The notes under the pieces were generated by a model, which worked only from the letters and a program-made list of their open reading frames with translations, made no database searches and was not told the origin of the DNA. A DNA stretch of 18,248 nt, from assembly GCF_051960575.1 (NCBI RefSeq), contig NZ_JBQCEE010000264.1:1-18248 (forward strand), given 5' to 3'. Shown one piece after another: positions 1-7,445 of this stretch (position 1 is its first letter; every line of letters starts with the position of its first letter). The DNA is from JBQCEE01 sp051960575 (GTDB taxonomy: Bacteria > Actinomycetota > Actinomycetes > Mycobacteriales > Jatrophihabitantaceae). The position numbers and the translations under genes are program-made.

Positions 1-7
1 TGGTCGG

Positions 8-616
8 TCAGGTCAGCGGGCGGGTTGCGCCCATCGTGCCGCCCTCGACGGCGTCCAGCGGGGTGATGCGCACGACGTCACCGCTGTGCGGCGCCTGCAC
101 CACCTTGCCGTCACCGATGTAGACCGCGACGTGGCCGATGCCGCCGATCGTGCCGTCCTTGCTCCAGAAGACGAGGTCGCCGGGGTAGAGCGTGTCGAGC
201 GCGGGGTGGAACGACCCGACCTGCGTGTACTGCGTCGCGGCGAAGTGGGTGAGCCGGCGCCAGGGCGCGAGCGCGTACATCACCAGCCCCGAGCAGTCGA
301 AGCCGATGACGTGCCCGTCGTTGCGCGACGCCCGGTCGACGGCGATGCCGCGGGTCGGGCCACCGGCATCGCCCCCGGCCCACGCGTACGGGGTGCCCAG
401 CCACTGCAGTGCCCGTCGGGCGATCTCCTGGCCGCGGGCGGGCGTCCACTGCCCCATCGGCGCCGGCACGACGGTGGCCACGGCCGGCCGGTACGTCGCG
501 GCCTGCGGCGCGACCAGCGGCGCCCCAAGTGGCGCGCCGGCGGGCACCTCGGCGCCACAGGCGGTCAGCGCCGCGAGGGCGACGGCGGCCGACGCCGTCG
601 CGATCGCTCGCCGCAT
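8..616 (-). CDS. NlpC/P60-family cell-wall hydrolase, predicted lipoprotein
   Basis: A 202-residue protein predicted to cleave peptidoglycan stem peptides at the outer face of the membrane. Residues 1-20 look like a lipoprotein signal: MRR, a hydrophobic Ala/Val/Leu stretch, then the lipobox LTAC with Cys20 as the lipidation site. A Pro/Ala-rich linker (about 21-58) follows, then an NlpC/P60 domain from about residue 60. The catalytic Cys lies in FDCSGLVMYAL (Cys108). His162 in GHVAVYIGDG and His177 in QAPHSGD complete the expected triad. About 20 residues (GGDAGGPTRG onward) are inserted between the start of the domain and the catalytic Cys; I recall similar insertions in actinobacterial members. 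The ATG is preceded by a G-rich ribosome site (about 621-629). The two-hairpin element at 646-699 separates it from the upstream SDR, so it probably has its own promoter. Family call is firm; the substrate is unknown. Confidence 0.9.
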   Translation of the reverse strand: MRRAIATASAAVALAALTACGAEVPAGAPLGAPLVAPQAATYRPAVATVVPAPMGQWTPARGQEIARRALQWLGTPYAWAGGDAGGPTRGIAVDRASRNDGHVIGFDCSGLVMYALAPWRRLTHFAATQYTQVGSFHPALDTLYPGDLVFWSKDGTIGGIGHVAVYIGDGKVVQAPHSGDVVRITPLDAVEGGTMGATRPLT

Positions 617-645
617 GCGTCCACCCCCTGCCCGCGCCGATCGAA

Positions 646-680
646 GGATCGCCGCGGTCGATTCTCGACCAGGGCGATCC
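646..680 (-). terminator. Long hairpin, first half of a tandem terminator-like element
   Basis: GGATCGCC (646-653) pairs perfectly with GGCGATCC (673-680). Inside, after a 2x2 internal loop, GGTCGA (656-661) pairs perfectly with TCGACC (665-670) around a TTC loop. This gives 14 base pairs. It lies just downstream of the SDR gene (stop 700-702) and 30 bp upstream of the NlpC/P60 start. There is no clear U tract, which is usual for actinobacterial terminators. A competing small stem, CGATC (638-642) with GATCG (647-651), overlaps its left arm. Confidence 0.6.
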
Positions 681-699
681 TCCGCTCAACGTGAGCGGA
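681..699 (-). terminator. Perfect 8-bp hairpin directly after the SDR stop codon
   Basis: TCCGCTCA (681-688) and TGAGCGGA (692-699) are perfect inverted repeats around a 3-base loop. The repeat abuts the SDR stop codon at 700-702 and touches the larger hairpin at 646-680. The position fits transcription termination after the SDR. No U tract is visible. Confidence 0.6.
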
Positions 700-1581
700 T
701 CAGGGCGCGGCGGGCGTCGACGAACCGACCCGCGCGCTGCCGGTCGCGTTCCTGGTCGTCCCCGGACGCAGCCGGTTGAGCACGGCGAAGTAGTTCGACG
801 GGAACAGCCGGGCCACGAGGTCCGCCGCCACGGCCTCCGGCGTGATCACCACGCGGGCCTTGCGCCGGTGCGCGCCGTCCAGGATCTGCGCGGCGGCCTT
901 GTCGGCCGGGAAGGTCAGCAGCTTGGCGAACGCCTCCTTGCCGGCCCGCTCGTCCTCCTCGCTGGCACCGGACGCGACCCGCGCGCTCTCGGCGATGCGC
1001 GTCTTGATGCCGCCCGGGTGCACCGTCGTCACGCCGATGCCCTGCGGCGCGAGCTCCTGCCGCAGCACCTCGCTGAACGCGCGGATGGCGAACTTGCTCG
1101 ACGCGTAGGCCGACTGGCCCGGCGGCGTGATGAGGCCGAACAGGCTCGACAGGTTCACGATGTGGCTGCCCGGGCGGGCCTGCAGCGTCGGCAGGAACGC
1201 GCGGGTCAGCGCCACCGGCGCCTGGAAGTTGATCGCCATGACCCAGTCGAACTCCTCGCGCGACACCTGCTCGAAGGCACCGCCGAGCGCCACGCCCGCG
1301 TTGTTGATCAGCAGCGTGACGTCCGGCGTCTGCGCGAGGATGCGCTCGGCCAGCGACGGGATCGCGTCGATGTCGGCCAGGTCGGCGACCTCGGTGAGCA
1401 CGGTCAGCTGCGGGTGCGCGGCCCGGATCGCGTCCGCAACCGTCGCCAGGCGGTCGGCGTCGCGGTCGACGAGCACCAGGTTGCTGCCCTTCGCGGCCAG
1501 CTGGTGGGCCATCTGCTCGCCCATGCCGCTCGCCGCACCGGTCAGGACCGCCGTGCCACCGGCGAAGACGTAGTTCTGCAT
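700..1581 (-). CDS. Short-chain dehydrogenase/reductase (classical SDR)
   Basis: A 293-residue NAD(P)-dependent oxidoreductase with a Rossmann fold. The dinucleotide-binding motif TGAASGMG is at residues 14-21, NNAG at 93-96, the catalytic Ser in NLSSLFG (about 145-146), and the YASSK motif gives Tyr159 and Lys163. HPGG (188-191) follows in the usual place. It has an extra C-terminal segment of about 40 residues compared with the 250-residue core, typical of the larger hydrolase-associated or acetoin-reductase-like SDRs. An in-frame extension reaches 1731, but it is Arg/Ala-rich, overlaps the upstream regulator and has no domain, so I chose the ATG at 1581. It lies 68 bp downstream of the AraC-type regulator on the same strand and may be its target. 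The substrate cannot be read from sequence; a lipid or alcohol substrate is a guess based on the neighbouring FadD. Confidence 0.88.
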   Translation of the reverse strand: MQNYVFAGGTAVLTGAASGMGEQMAHQLAAKGSNLVLVDRDADRLATVADAIRAAHPQLTVLTEVADLADIDAIPSLAERILAQTPDVTLLINNAGVALGGAFEQVSREEFDWVMAINFQAPVALTRAFLPTLQARPGSHIVNLSSLFGLITPPGQSAYASSKFAIRAFSEVLRQELAPQGIGVTTVHPGGIKTRIAESARVASGASEEDERAGKEAFAKLLTFPADKAAAQILDGAHRRKARVVITPEAVAADLVARLFPSNYFAVLNRLRPGTTRNATGSARVGSSTPAAP

Positions 1582-1649
1582 GCCGTCCAGCGTGCGTGGT
1601 CCGGCCCGGCCGCGCTTGACCGAACGCGACAACCGTGTGACCCGGGGCG

Positions 1650-2687
1650 TCACGTCCCCGGCAGCAGCGACGGCACGACGACTCCGCGCCGCACCGCCGT
1701 CGGGGTGGCGTCCCACCACCGCCGGCAGCATCGGGTGAGCGCCGACTGCTCGGACAGGGCGAGCAGTCCGGCCACCTGACTCAGCGGCATGTCCGTGGTC
1801 GTGAGGTACCGCCGGGCCTCGTCACGTCGCACCTCGTCCACCAACTCGGCGAAGGAGGTGCCCTCGTGCGCGAGCCGGCGCTGCAGCGTGCGTGGGTGCA
1901 GGTGCAGCAGCCGCCCGACGGACTCGATGTCGGGGGTCGAGAGGCCGAGCGACTCGCGCACGGCCATGCGCACCCGTGCCGTGACACCGGCGGCGGCCGG
2001 GTCGCGCTCGGCGCCGAGCCGGTCGAGGTAGTCGATCGCGAGGCGGCGCAGCTCGTCGTTCACGTTGCCGAGCGGGTGGTCGAGCATCGTGCGCGGGCCG
2101 CGCAGCATCGCCTCGGGCCGACCGGTGCGCACGGGCACGCCGAAGAACTCGTCGTAGACCGGCTGCATGGCGGCCGGGCGCGCCGGCAGCTCGACCGTGC
2201 GCAGCCCGTAGGGCCCGCCGACGAGGAACATCGTGTTGCGGTGCAGCAGCCCGAGCCCGAGATCGACCGCCTGGGGCGGCAGCTCGGTCGCGTCGATGCT
2301 GCCGTAGCGGATGCCGATGACGCCGCGCTGGCCGTAGGGGTCCGGCACCATCGCGATGTCGAGCCGGCGGCTGTGCACGAACAGGTACCGCGTCGTGCAC
2401 TGCAACGCGTCGCCGAGCGTCTGCGAGTTCTGGATCGCGAGGGCGAGCGGGCCGAGCATGGTGACGTCCTGCCGCCGGCTCATCACCAGCCCGAGATCGG
2501 GACGGTCGAGCTGCTCGGCGGCGATCTCGAGCACCGCGCCCACGGCGACGTCGTCGACGAGCAGGTCGTCGCGGTCGAGCGCCTCGACCGGCAGCCCGAC
2601 GCGTCGCGCGAGCTCGTCCGCGTCGCCCCCGAACTCGGCCACGGTCGCGCGGAAACCGCGCAGGGCGGCCGACCGGATCACGGACAT
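1650..2687 (-). CDS. AraC-family transcriptional regulator
   Basis: A 345-residue regulator. The N-terminal two thirds resemble the AraC-type ligand-binding domain of the OruR/ArgR-like group (Arabinose_bd type), with the conserved region around LGLVMSRRQDVTMLG. The C-terminal ~100 residues form the double helix-turn-helix domain: helix 1 region IESVGRLLHLHPRTLQRRL, and a second HTH beginning PLSQVAGLLALSEQSALTR. The final signature normally reading FxRAFKRWxGxSPxxYR appears here as CCRRWWDATPTAVRR, a recognisable but diverged version. The start is ATG 2687, with only a weak ribosome site upstream. It is divergent from the acyl-CoA ligase at 2835 and upstream of the SDR on the same strand. 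Regulators of this kind often control fatty-acid or alcohol catabolism genes beside them; that role here is inference. Confidence 0.88.
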   Translation of the reverse strand: MSVIRSAALRGFRATVAEFGGDADELARRVGLPVEALDRDDLLVDDVAVGAVLEIAAEQLDRPDLGLVMSRRQDVTMLGPLALAIQNSQTLGDALQCTTRYLFVHSRRLDIAMVPDPYGQRGVIGIRYGSIDATELPPQAVDLGLGLLHRNTMFLVGGPYGLRTVELPARPAAMQPVYDEFFGVPVRTGRPEAMLRGPRTMLDHPLGNVNDELRRLAIDYLDRLGAERDPAAAGVTARVRMAVRESLGLSTPDIESVGRLLHLHPRTLQRRLAHEGTSFAELVDEVRRDEARRYLTTTDMPLSQVAGLLALSEQSALTRCCRRWWDATPTAVRRGVVVPSLLPGT

Positions 2688-2834
2688 TGCCGCCGAGCCT
2701 GAGCCCTGGGGAAGGGGGCGTCAACCACCTGCGCCACCGCCGTCACGACAGAGTTCTATCCAGACCGTGAGACGGTCACACGTTTGGGTACGGCACGATC
2801 ACCAGCATCACAGCGACGACAGGGGAACGGGCTC
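2688..2834. promoter_or_regulatory. Divergent promoter region between araC-type and fadD-type genes
   Basis: 147 bp separate two divergent starts, so it must carry both promoters and probably an operator. It is visibly less GC-rich than its surroundings. An inverted repeat GTGA-N5-TCAC lies at about 2767-2779. GGGTAC at 2786-2791 matches the -10 element of stress sigma factors of the SigB/SigF type, but I see no matching GNNT or GGTTT -35 at 14-16 bp. The ribosome site of the ligase (AGGGGA) is at 2821-2826. Exact promoters are not resolvable by eye. Confidence 0.4.
2821..2826 (+). promoter_or_regulatory. Ribosome binding site deciding the acyl-CoA ligase start
   Basis: AGGGGA lies 8 bases before the ATG at 2835. 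The longer in-frame option, TTG at 2784, has no ribosome site and overlaps the GGGTAC element, so ATG 2835 is preferred. Confidence 0.6.
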
Positions 2835-4487
2835 ATGCGAGTGGCCAGGACCGTCACCGGTGGCGCCAGGGGCGTCGTGGGACGCGCGTTGCACGAGGCC
2901 GACAACCTGCGGATCCTCGCCCGCGCGGGCCTGATCCGGCCGCTGCGGCCCGACAAGCCCGCCCGCATGGGGCTGGCCGCGCTGCGGTGGGGCGGCTCGA
3001 TCGCGGCGCTCGTGAGCACCGGCGCGATCCGGCACCCCGACCGCACGTTCGTGATCGACGACCTCGGCGAGATCAGCTACGCCGAGCTGGACGCGCAGAG
3101 CAACGCCGTCGCGAACGCGCTGCGCGAGGCCGGCGTCCGTCCGGGCGCGCGCATCGGGCTGATGTGCCGTGACCATCGCGGGTTCGTCCTCGGGGCAGTG
3201 GCGGCCGGCAAGCTCGGCGCCGACGTGCTGCTGCTGAACACCTCGTTCTCGGGCAAGCAGCTCTCGGAGGTCTGCGACCGCGAGGACGCGGCGGCGCTGA
3301 TCCACGACGAGGAGTTCACCGATCTCGTCGCCGACGCCGCCCGCGGACGCATCCGGATGGTCGGATGGCACGAGCACGACATCGACGGGCTGACCATCGG
3401 TCACGCGATCCGCCACGGCGACCGCTCGACCCCCCGTCGTCCCGGACGCACGGGGCGGGTCACGATCCTCACCTCCGGCACGACCGGGACGCCGAAGGGC
3501 GCCTCGCGCGAGAAGACGCCGCTGACGCTCGACCCGCCTGCGGCGCTGCTCGAGCGCATCCCCTTCCACGAGGGGCAGGTCGTGCGAATCGGCGCGCCGC
3601 TGTTCCACGCGTGGGGCCTGGCCAACTTCGCGCTCGGGCTGTCGCTCGGCTCGACCTTCGTGCTGCGCCGGAGATTCGACCCCGAGCAGGCGCTGGCCGA
3701 CGTCGCCGAGCACCACTGCGACGCGCTGGTGGTCGTCCCGGTGATGCTCCAGCGCATCCTGGCCCTGCCCGACGACGTGCGCGCGAAGTACGACACGTCG
3801 TCGCTCGTCGCCGTGGCCGCGAGCGGCTCGGCGCTGCCGGGCGAGCTCGCGACCCGGTGGATGGACGCGTTCGGCGACAACCTCTACAACATGTACGGCT
3901 CGACCGAGGTCGCGACCGGCACGCTGGCGACGCCGACCGACCTGCGCGCGGCGCCCGGCACGGCCGGCAAGGCCGCGCGGGGCGTGGTGCTGAAGCTGTA
4001 CGACGCCGAGGGCGAGCCAGTGCCGCAGGGCGAGACCGGCCGGATCTTCGTCGGCAACAGCATGCTGTTCGAGGGCTACACCGGCGGCGGGTCGAAGGAC
4101 GTGATCGACGGGCTGATGGCCACCGGCGACGTCGGCTACCTCGACGACCAGGATCGCCTGTTCGTCCAGGGCCGCGACGACGAGATGATCGTCTCGGGCG
4201 GCGAGAACGTCTTCCCGAAGGAGGTCGAGGACGTGCTCGCCGACCACCCCGCCGTCGCCGAGGCCGCCTGCGTCGGCGTCGACGACGACGACTTCGGGCA
4301 GCGGCTCAAGGCGTTCGTGGTGCTCGCCGACGGGCAGTCTGCGACCGAGGACGAGCTCAAGGCGCACGTGCGCGACAACCTCGCACGGTACAAGGTGCCC
4401 CGCGAGGTCGTGCTGCTCGACGAGCTGCCGCGCAACCCGACCGGCAAGGTGCTGAAGCGCGAGCTGCTGGAGCACGGCCGGGACTGA
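2835..4487 (+). CDS. Fatty acyl-CoA ligase / acyl-CoA synthetase (FadD-like, AMP-binding)
   Basis: A 550-residue member of the ANL adenylating superfamily. It would activate a carboxylic acid to the acyl-adenylate with ATP and pass it to CoA. Visible motifs: the P-loop TSGTTGTPKG (residues 213-222), YGSTE (354-358), TGD (430-432), the hinge region GRDDEMIVSGGENVFPKEVE (446-465), and the C-terminal catalytic Lys538 in PTGK. Length and N-terminal layout (about 65 residues before the domain) resemble mycobacterial FadD12/FadD2-type ligases rather than acetyl-CoA synthetase. There is no carrier-protein or second enzymatic domain. The start is ATG 2835, supported by AGGGGA. It is divergent from the AraC-type regulator and followed 52 bp later by helD. 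Chain-length specificity cannot be told. The neighbouring SDR and regulator suggest lipid or fatty-acid catabolism (inference). Confidence 0.92.
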   Translation: MRVARTVTGGARGVVGRALHEADNLRILARAGLIRPLRPDKPARMGLAALRWGGSIAALVSTGAIRHPDRTFVIDDLGEISYAELDAQSNAVANALREAGVRPGARIGLMCRDHRGFVLGAVAAGKLGADVLLLNTSFSGKQLSEVCDREDAAALIHDEEFTDLVADAARGRIRMVGWHEHDIDGLTIGHAIRHGDRSTPRRPGRTGRVTILTSGTTGTPKGASREKTPLTLDPPAALLERIPFHEGQVVRIGAPLFHAWGLANFALGLSLGSTFVLRRRFDPEQALADVAEHHCDALVVVPVMLQRILALPDDVRAKYDTSSLVAVAASGSALPGELATRWMDAFGDNLYNMYGSTEVATGTLATPTDLRAAPGTAGKAARGVVLKLYDAEGEPVPQGETGRIFVGNSMLFEGYTGGGSKDVIDGLMATGDVGYLDDQDRLFVQGRDDEMIVSGGENVFPKEVEDVLADHPAVAEAACVGVDDDDFGQRLKAFVVLADGQSATEDELKAHVRDNLARYKVPREVVLLDELPRNPTGKVLKRELLEHGRD

Positions 4488-4539
4488 TCGCCGCACGCGG
4501 CGTTGCTCACCGGCACGAGCACAACCGCCTCGGAACTGG

Positions 4540-6888
4540 TTGGATGGAGGGTCGTTCCGCCACCCAGCCCGGTGGCGCGTTCTGAGGGGACCAGCCATCG
4601 TCGACGACCCGCGCACGGAGGAACCACATCCGGACGTCGCCGCCGAGCTCGCCGTCGAGCAGGCGCACGTCTCGCGCCTCTACGTCGAACTGGACGCGGC
4701 CCGCGCCGACGCCCGCGCCGCGCTCGACCGCACCGCCCGCAGCGGCACGGCGGGCACCCCTGGCGCGCGCAGCGAGCGGGACGCGTTCATGCGCCTCTAC
4801 ACGACCCGGGTGCGTGCCCTCGAGAGCGTCGAGGAGCGGCTCTGCTTCGGGCGGCTGGACATGGCGTCCGGCGAGCGGCGCTACATCGGCCGGGTCGGTC
4901 TCTCGGACGAGCAGCGCCGCGAACTGCTCGTCGACTGGCGCGCACCGGCGGCCGAGCCGTTCTACCAGGCCACCGCCGCGCACCCGCAGGACGTGCTGCG
5001 GCGCCGCCAGATCTCGACGCGCGGCCGCCGGGTGGTCGACCTGCAGGACGAGGTGCTCGACCTCGTGCGCTTCGAGGAGTCGGGCGTCGAGGGCAGCCAC
5101 GTCGTCATCGGCGAGGGCGCGCTCTTCGCGTCGCTGGACGCCGCGCGCAGCAGCCGCATGCGCGACATCGTGGCGACGATCCAGTCCGACCAGGACGCCG
5201 TGATCAGGGCGCCGCTCGCCGGCGTGCTCGTCGTGCAGGGTGGCCCGGGCACCGGCAAGACGGCGGTGGCCCTGCACCGCACCGCCTTCCTGCTCTACGC
5301 CAACCGCGAGCGGATCGCCCGCTCGGGTGTGCTGCTCGTCGGGCCCAACCGGGTCTTCCTGCGCTACATCGACCAGGTGCTGCCCGCACTCGGCGAGGCC
5401 GACGCCGTCGTCATGGCGACCCCCGGCGAGCTGCACCACGGCGTCGTCGCAACTGCTGTTGAGCCCGACAGCGTGGTGGCGATCAAGGGTGATCTGCGCA
5501 TGGTGCGCGTGATCGGCGAGGCGGTGCGCCGGCGGCAGCGCACCATCCCGTCGGCCCGCGCGCTCGACGTCGAGGGCACGACGATCAAGCTGCAGCCGCA
5601 CGTCGTGCGTGACGCGCGCGAGAAGGCGCGGCGCACCCGGGCCCCGCACAACGCAGCCCGCAAGACCTTCGTCAACGAGGTGATGCGCGACCTGGTGAAC
5701 GCGCTGGCCCGCGCCCGCAATACCGAACTGGACGAGGAGACCAGGCCGGTGCTGCTGACCGAGCTGTACGCGTCCAAGGACGTGCGGCGCGAGGTCAACC
5801 TCTGCTGGATGCCGTTGACCCCCGAGCGACTGATCCGTGAGCTGTGGGCGGTGCCCGAGCGGCTCGCCGAGGCGGGCGCGGGGCTGTCCCGGGCCGAACG
5901 GGCGGTGCTCCAGCGGCCGGCGTCGGCACCGTGGTCACCGGCCGACGTGCCGCTGCTGGACGAGGCCGCCGAACTGCTCGGGGTCGACGACAGCGAGGCC
6001 GAGCGCGAGCGTGCCCGGGCGCGGGCAGAGCGGCGCGCCGAGGTCGAGTACGCCCGGCAGGTGCAGGAGACCTTCGGCGGTGCGGAGTTCGCGACGGCCG
6101 AGGAGCTCGCCGAGCGCTACGCCGAGCGTCAGTCGTTCGGCACCGTCGCCGAACAGGCCGGCGCCGACCGCACCTGGGCCTTCGGGCACGTCGTGGTCGA
6201 CGAAGCGCAGGAGCTCTCGCCGATGATGTGGCGCCTGCTCATGCGGCGCTGCCCCACCCGGTCGTTCACGGTCGTGGGCGACATCGCGCAGACGTCGTCG
6301 GCGGCGGGCGCCCGCTCGTGGCGCGAGGTGCTGCAGCCGCACGTCGGCGACCGCTGGACCCGCGCCGACCTCACCGTCAACTACCGCACCCCCCAGCAGG
6401 TGATGGACGTCGCCGCGGCCGTGCTGCGCGCGAGCGGGTCGTCGGTGCAGGCGCCGACCTCGGCGCGCGTGGGCCGCCACGAGCCGGAGGGCACGCGGGT
6501 GTCGTCCCTGGACGCGTTGGGCGCCATCGTCCGCGTGGTGTGGGAGGGGGCAGGCGACGGCACCGTCGTCGTGATCACGCCGCGGGCGGCCCACGACGCG
6601 CTGGCCGCGGCGGTCGCGCAGGCGCTGCCGGCAGGCGTGGTCACGGCCGACTCCGACGCACTCGGCTCCCCCGTCTCCGTCCTCACCGTCGGCGGCGCCA
6701 AGGGCCTCGAGTTCGACTCGGTCGTGCTCGTCGAGCCCGCCGACATCCTGCGCGAGTCGCCCCGCGGCCTGAACGACCTCTACGTCGCCCTCACCCGCCC
6801 GACCCAGCGGCTGCGCGTCGTGCACACCAGGCCCCTGCCGCCCGGCTTCGAGTCACTGACGCCGTCCCCCGCTACGACCAGCGGGTGA
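4540..6888 (+). CDS. helD: HelD-like superfamily 1 helicase/ATPase acting on RNA polymerase
   Basis: Up to 782 residues, UvrD/Rep-like SF1 fold with the HelD arrangement. An N-terminal helical region (EQAHVSRLYVELDAARADA) leads into RLCFGRLDM and the VDWRAPAAEPFY segment typical of HelD. Walker A GGPGTGKT is at 234-241 and Walker B VVVDEAQELSP at about 551-561. GDIAQ is at 580-584, NYRTP at 614-618, GGAKGLEFDSVVLVEP from 718, and LYVALTR at 747-753. A long insertion separates Walker A and B, as in RNA-polymerase-binding members. Known HelD/HelR proteins use ATP to free stalled RNA polymerase; some actinobacterial ones lower rifampicin sensitivity. The start is unclear: the only standard upstream start is TTG 4540, without a ribosome site. 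A good site (GAGGGG, 4584-4589) is followed by ATC at 4597. The 3' end overlaps the convergent ubiX-type gene by 17 bp. Family call is strong; rifampicin function is inference. Confidence 0.88.
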   Translation: MDGGSFRHPARWRVLRGPAIVDDPRTEEPHPDVAAELAVEQAHVSRLYVELDAARADARAALDRTARSGTAGTPGARSERDAFMRLYTTRVRALESVEERLCFGRLDMASGERRYIGRVGLSDEQRRELLVDWRAPAAEPFYQATAAHPQDVLRRRQISTRGRRVVDLQDEVLDLVRFEESGVEGSHVVIGEGALFASLDAARSSRMRDIVATIQSDQDAVIRAPLAGVLVVQGGPGTGKTAVALHRTAFLLYANRERIARSGVLLVGPNRVFLRYIDQVLPALGEADAVVMATPGELHHGVVATAVEPDSVVAIKGDLRMVRVIGEAVRRRQRTIPSARALDVEGTTIKLQPHVVRDAREKARRTRAPHNAARKTFVNEVMRDLVNALARARNTELDEETRPVLLTELYASKDVRREVNLCWMPLTPERLIRELWAVPERLAEAGAGLSRAERAVLQRPASAPWSPADVPLLDEAAELLGVDDSEAERERARARAERRAEVEYARQVQETFGGAEFATAEELAERYAERQSFGTVAEQAGADRTWAFGHVVVDEAQELSPMMWRLLMRRCPTRSFTVVGDIAQTSSAAGARSWREVLQPHVGDRWTRADLTVNYRTPQQVMDVAAAVLRASGSSVQAPTSARVGRHEPEGTRVSSLDALGAIVRVVWEGAGDGTVVVITPRAAHDALAAAVAQALPAGVVTADSDALGSPVSVLTVGGAKGLEFDSVVLVEPADILRESPRGLNDLYVALTRPTQRLRVVHTRPLPPGFESLTPSPATTSG
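4558..4577 (+). repeat. Perfect 7-bp hairpin in or before the helD start region
   Basis: CGCCACC (4558-4564) pairs perfectly with GGTGGCG (4571-4577) around a CAGCCC loop. It lies between the TTG at 4540 and the ribosome-like GAGGGG at 4584. If translation begins after GAGGGG, this is a leader hairpin 7 bases before the ribosome site. If TTG 4540 is used, it is coding. The loop does not fit the A1/G4 hexaloop rule of ANTAR targets. Confidence 0.45.
4584..4589 (+). promoter_or_regulatory. Probable helD ribosome binding site upstream of a non-standard start
   Basis: GAGGGG is followed after 7 bases by in-frame ATC (4597), then GTC GAC GAC. No ATG, GTG or TTG is suitably placed. In frame there is also CTG at 4582, but it overlaps the site. 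Either AUC is the start codon, or an ATG has been misread or mutated to ATC, or TTG 4540 is used. Confidence 0.45.
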
Positions 6889-7435
6889 AGAGCTGGTGCT
6901 CGATGCCGAACTGGTCGAGCACCTTGCCGGCGGTCTGGCGCAGCAGGTCCTCGATCGTCCTCGGCTGGTGGTAGAAGGCGGGCATCGGGGGCAGCACGGT
7001 GGCGCCGGCGAGCGTCACGGTCTCCATGTTGCGGATGTGCACGAGGTTCAGCGGTGTCTCGCGGGGCACGAGGACGAGCCGGCGGCGTTCCTTGAGGCAC
7101 ACGTCGGCGGCGCGCGACACGAGGTCGGCGCTGAACCCGGACGCGATCGCCGCCAGCGTCTTCATCGAGCACGGCATGACCACCATGCCGAGGGTGCGGA
7201 ACGACCCGGACGAGATCGACGCGCCGAGGTTGGCCGCATCGTGCACGACGTCGGCCAGCGTCTCGAAGTCGCCCGGCGCCAGCCCCATCTCGAGCTTGAT
7301 AGACAGCTCGGCGCCGCGCGTCAGCACCAGGTGCGTCTCGACGGTGCCGAGCTCGTGCAACGCCTGCAGCAGGGTGTAGGCGAGCTGCGGCGCGCTCGAG
7401 CCGGACACCCCGACGACGAGACGCGGACGCTCCAT
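6872..7435 (-). CDS. ubiX: UbiX-family flavin prenyltransferase
   Basis: 187 residues, the normal UbiX length. UbiX joins dimethylallyl phosphate to reduced FMN to make prenyl-FMN, the cofactor of UbiD-type decarboxylases. The N-terminal nucleotide-binding loop is GVSGSSAPQLAY (9-20). The conserved core VVMPCSMKTLAAIASG (85-100) and RAADVCLKERRRLVLVPRETPL (about 108-129) are typical, and FYHQP (154-158) carries the conserved Tyr. Start ATG 7435 is chosen because GAGGAC lies about 5 bases upstream; a longer in-frame start at 7492 would overlap the upstream crcB stop region. It is 10 bp downstream of the second crcB gene, so probably the last gene of a crcB-crcB-ubiX transcript. No ubiD partner is in the window. 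Its 3' end overlaps helD by 17 bp tail to tail. Confidence 0.9.
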   Translation of the reverse strand: MERPRLVVGVSGSSAPQLAYTLLQALHELGTVETHLVLTRGAELSIKLEMGLAPGDFETLADVVHDAANLGASISSGSFRTLGMVVMPCSMKTLAAIASGFSADLVSRAADVCLKERRRLVLVPRETPLNLVHIRNMETVTLAGATVLPPMPAFYHQPRTIEDLLRQTAGKVLDQFGIEHQLFTRWS

Positions 7436-7445
7436 GTCCTCGATG

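Noticed and set aside
1582..1731. Extended N-terminus of the first SDR
   Set aside because: The 50 extra residues are Arg-rich, overlap the AraC-type gene and precede a normal SDR start.
4489..4502. Terminator after the acyl-CoA ligase
   Set aside because: CGCCG and CGGCG can pair around a 4-base loop, but a 5-bp stem in such GC-rich DNA is expected by chance, so I did not list it.
4558..4577. ANTAR RNA target (dual hexaloop hairpins)
   Set aside because: There is one six-base loop, but it lacks A at position 1 and G at position 4, and no second hairpin is adjacent.
4488..4600. Rifamycin-associated DNA element upstream of helD
   Set aside because: The 7-bp hairpin at 4558-4577 does not resemble the inverted-repeat consensus as I remember it, and no other dyad is present.
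2808..4616. Long minus-strand open frame opposite the acyl-CoA ligase
   Set aside because: Composition is low-complexity (Arg, His, Val, Glu), no motif is visible, and the plus-strand gene has the full set of ANL motifs.
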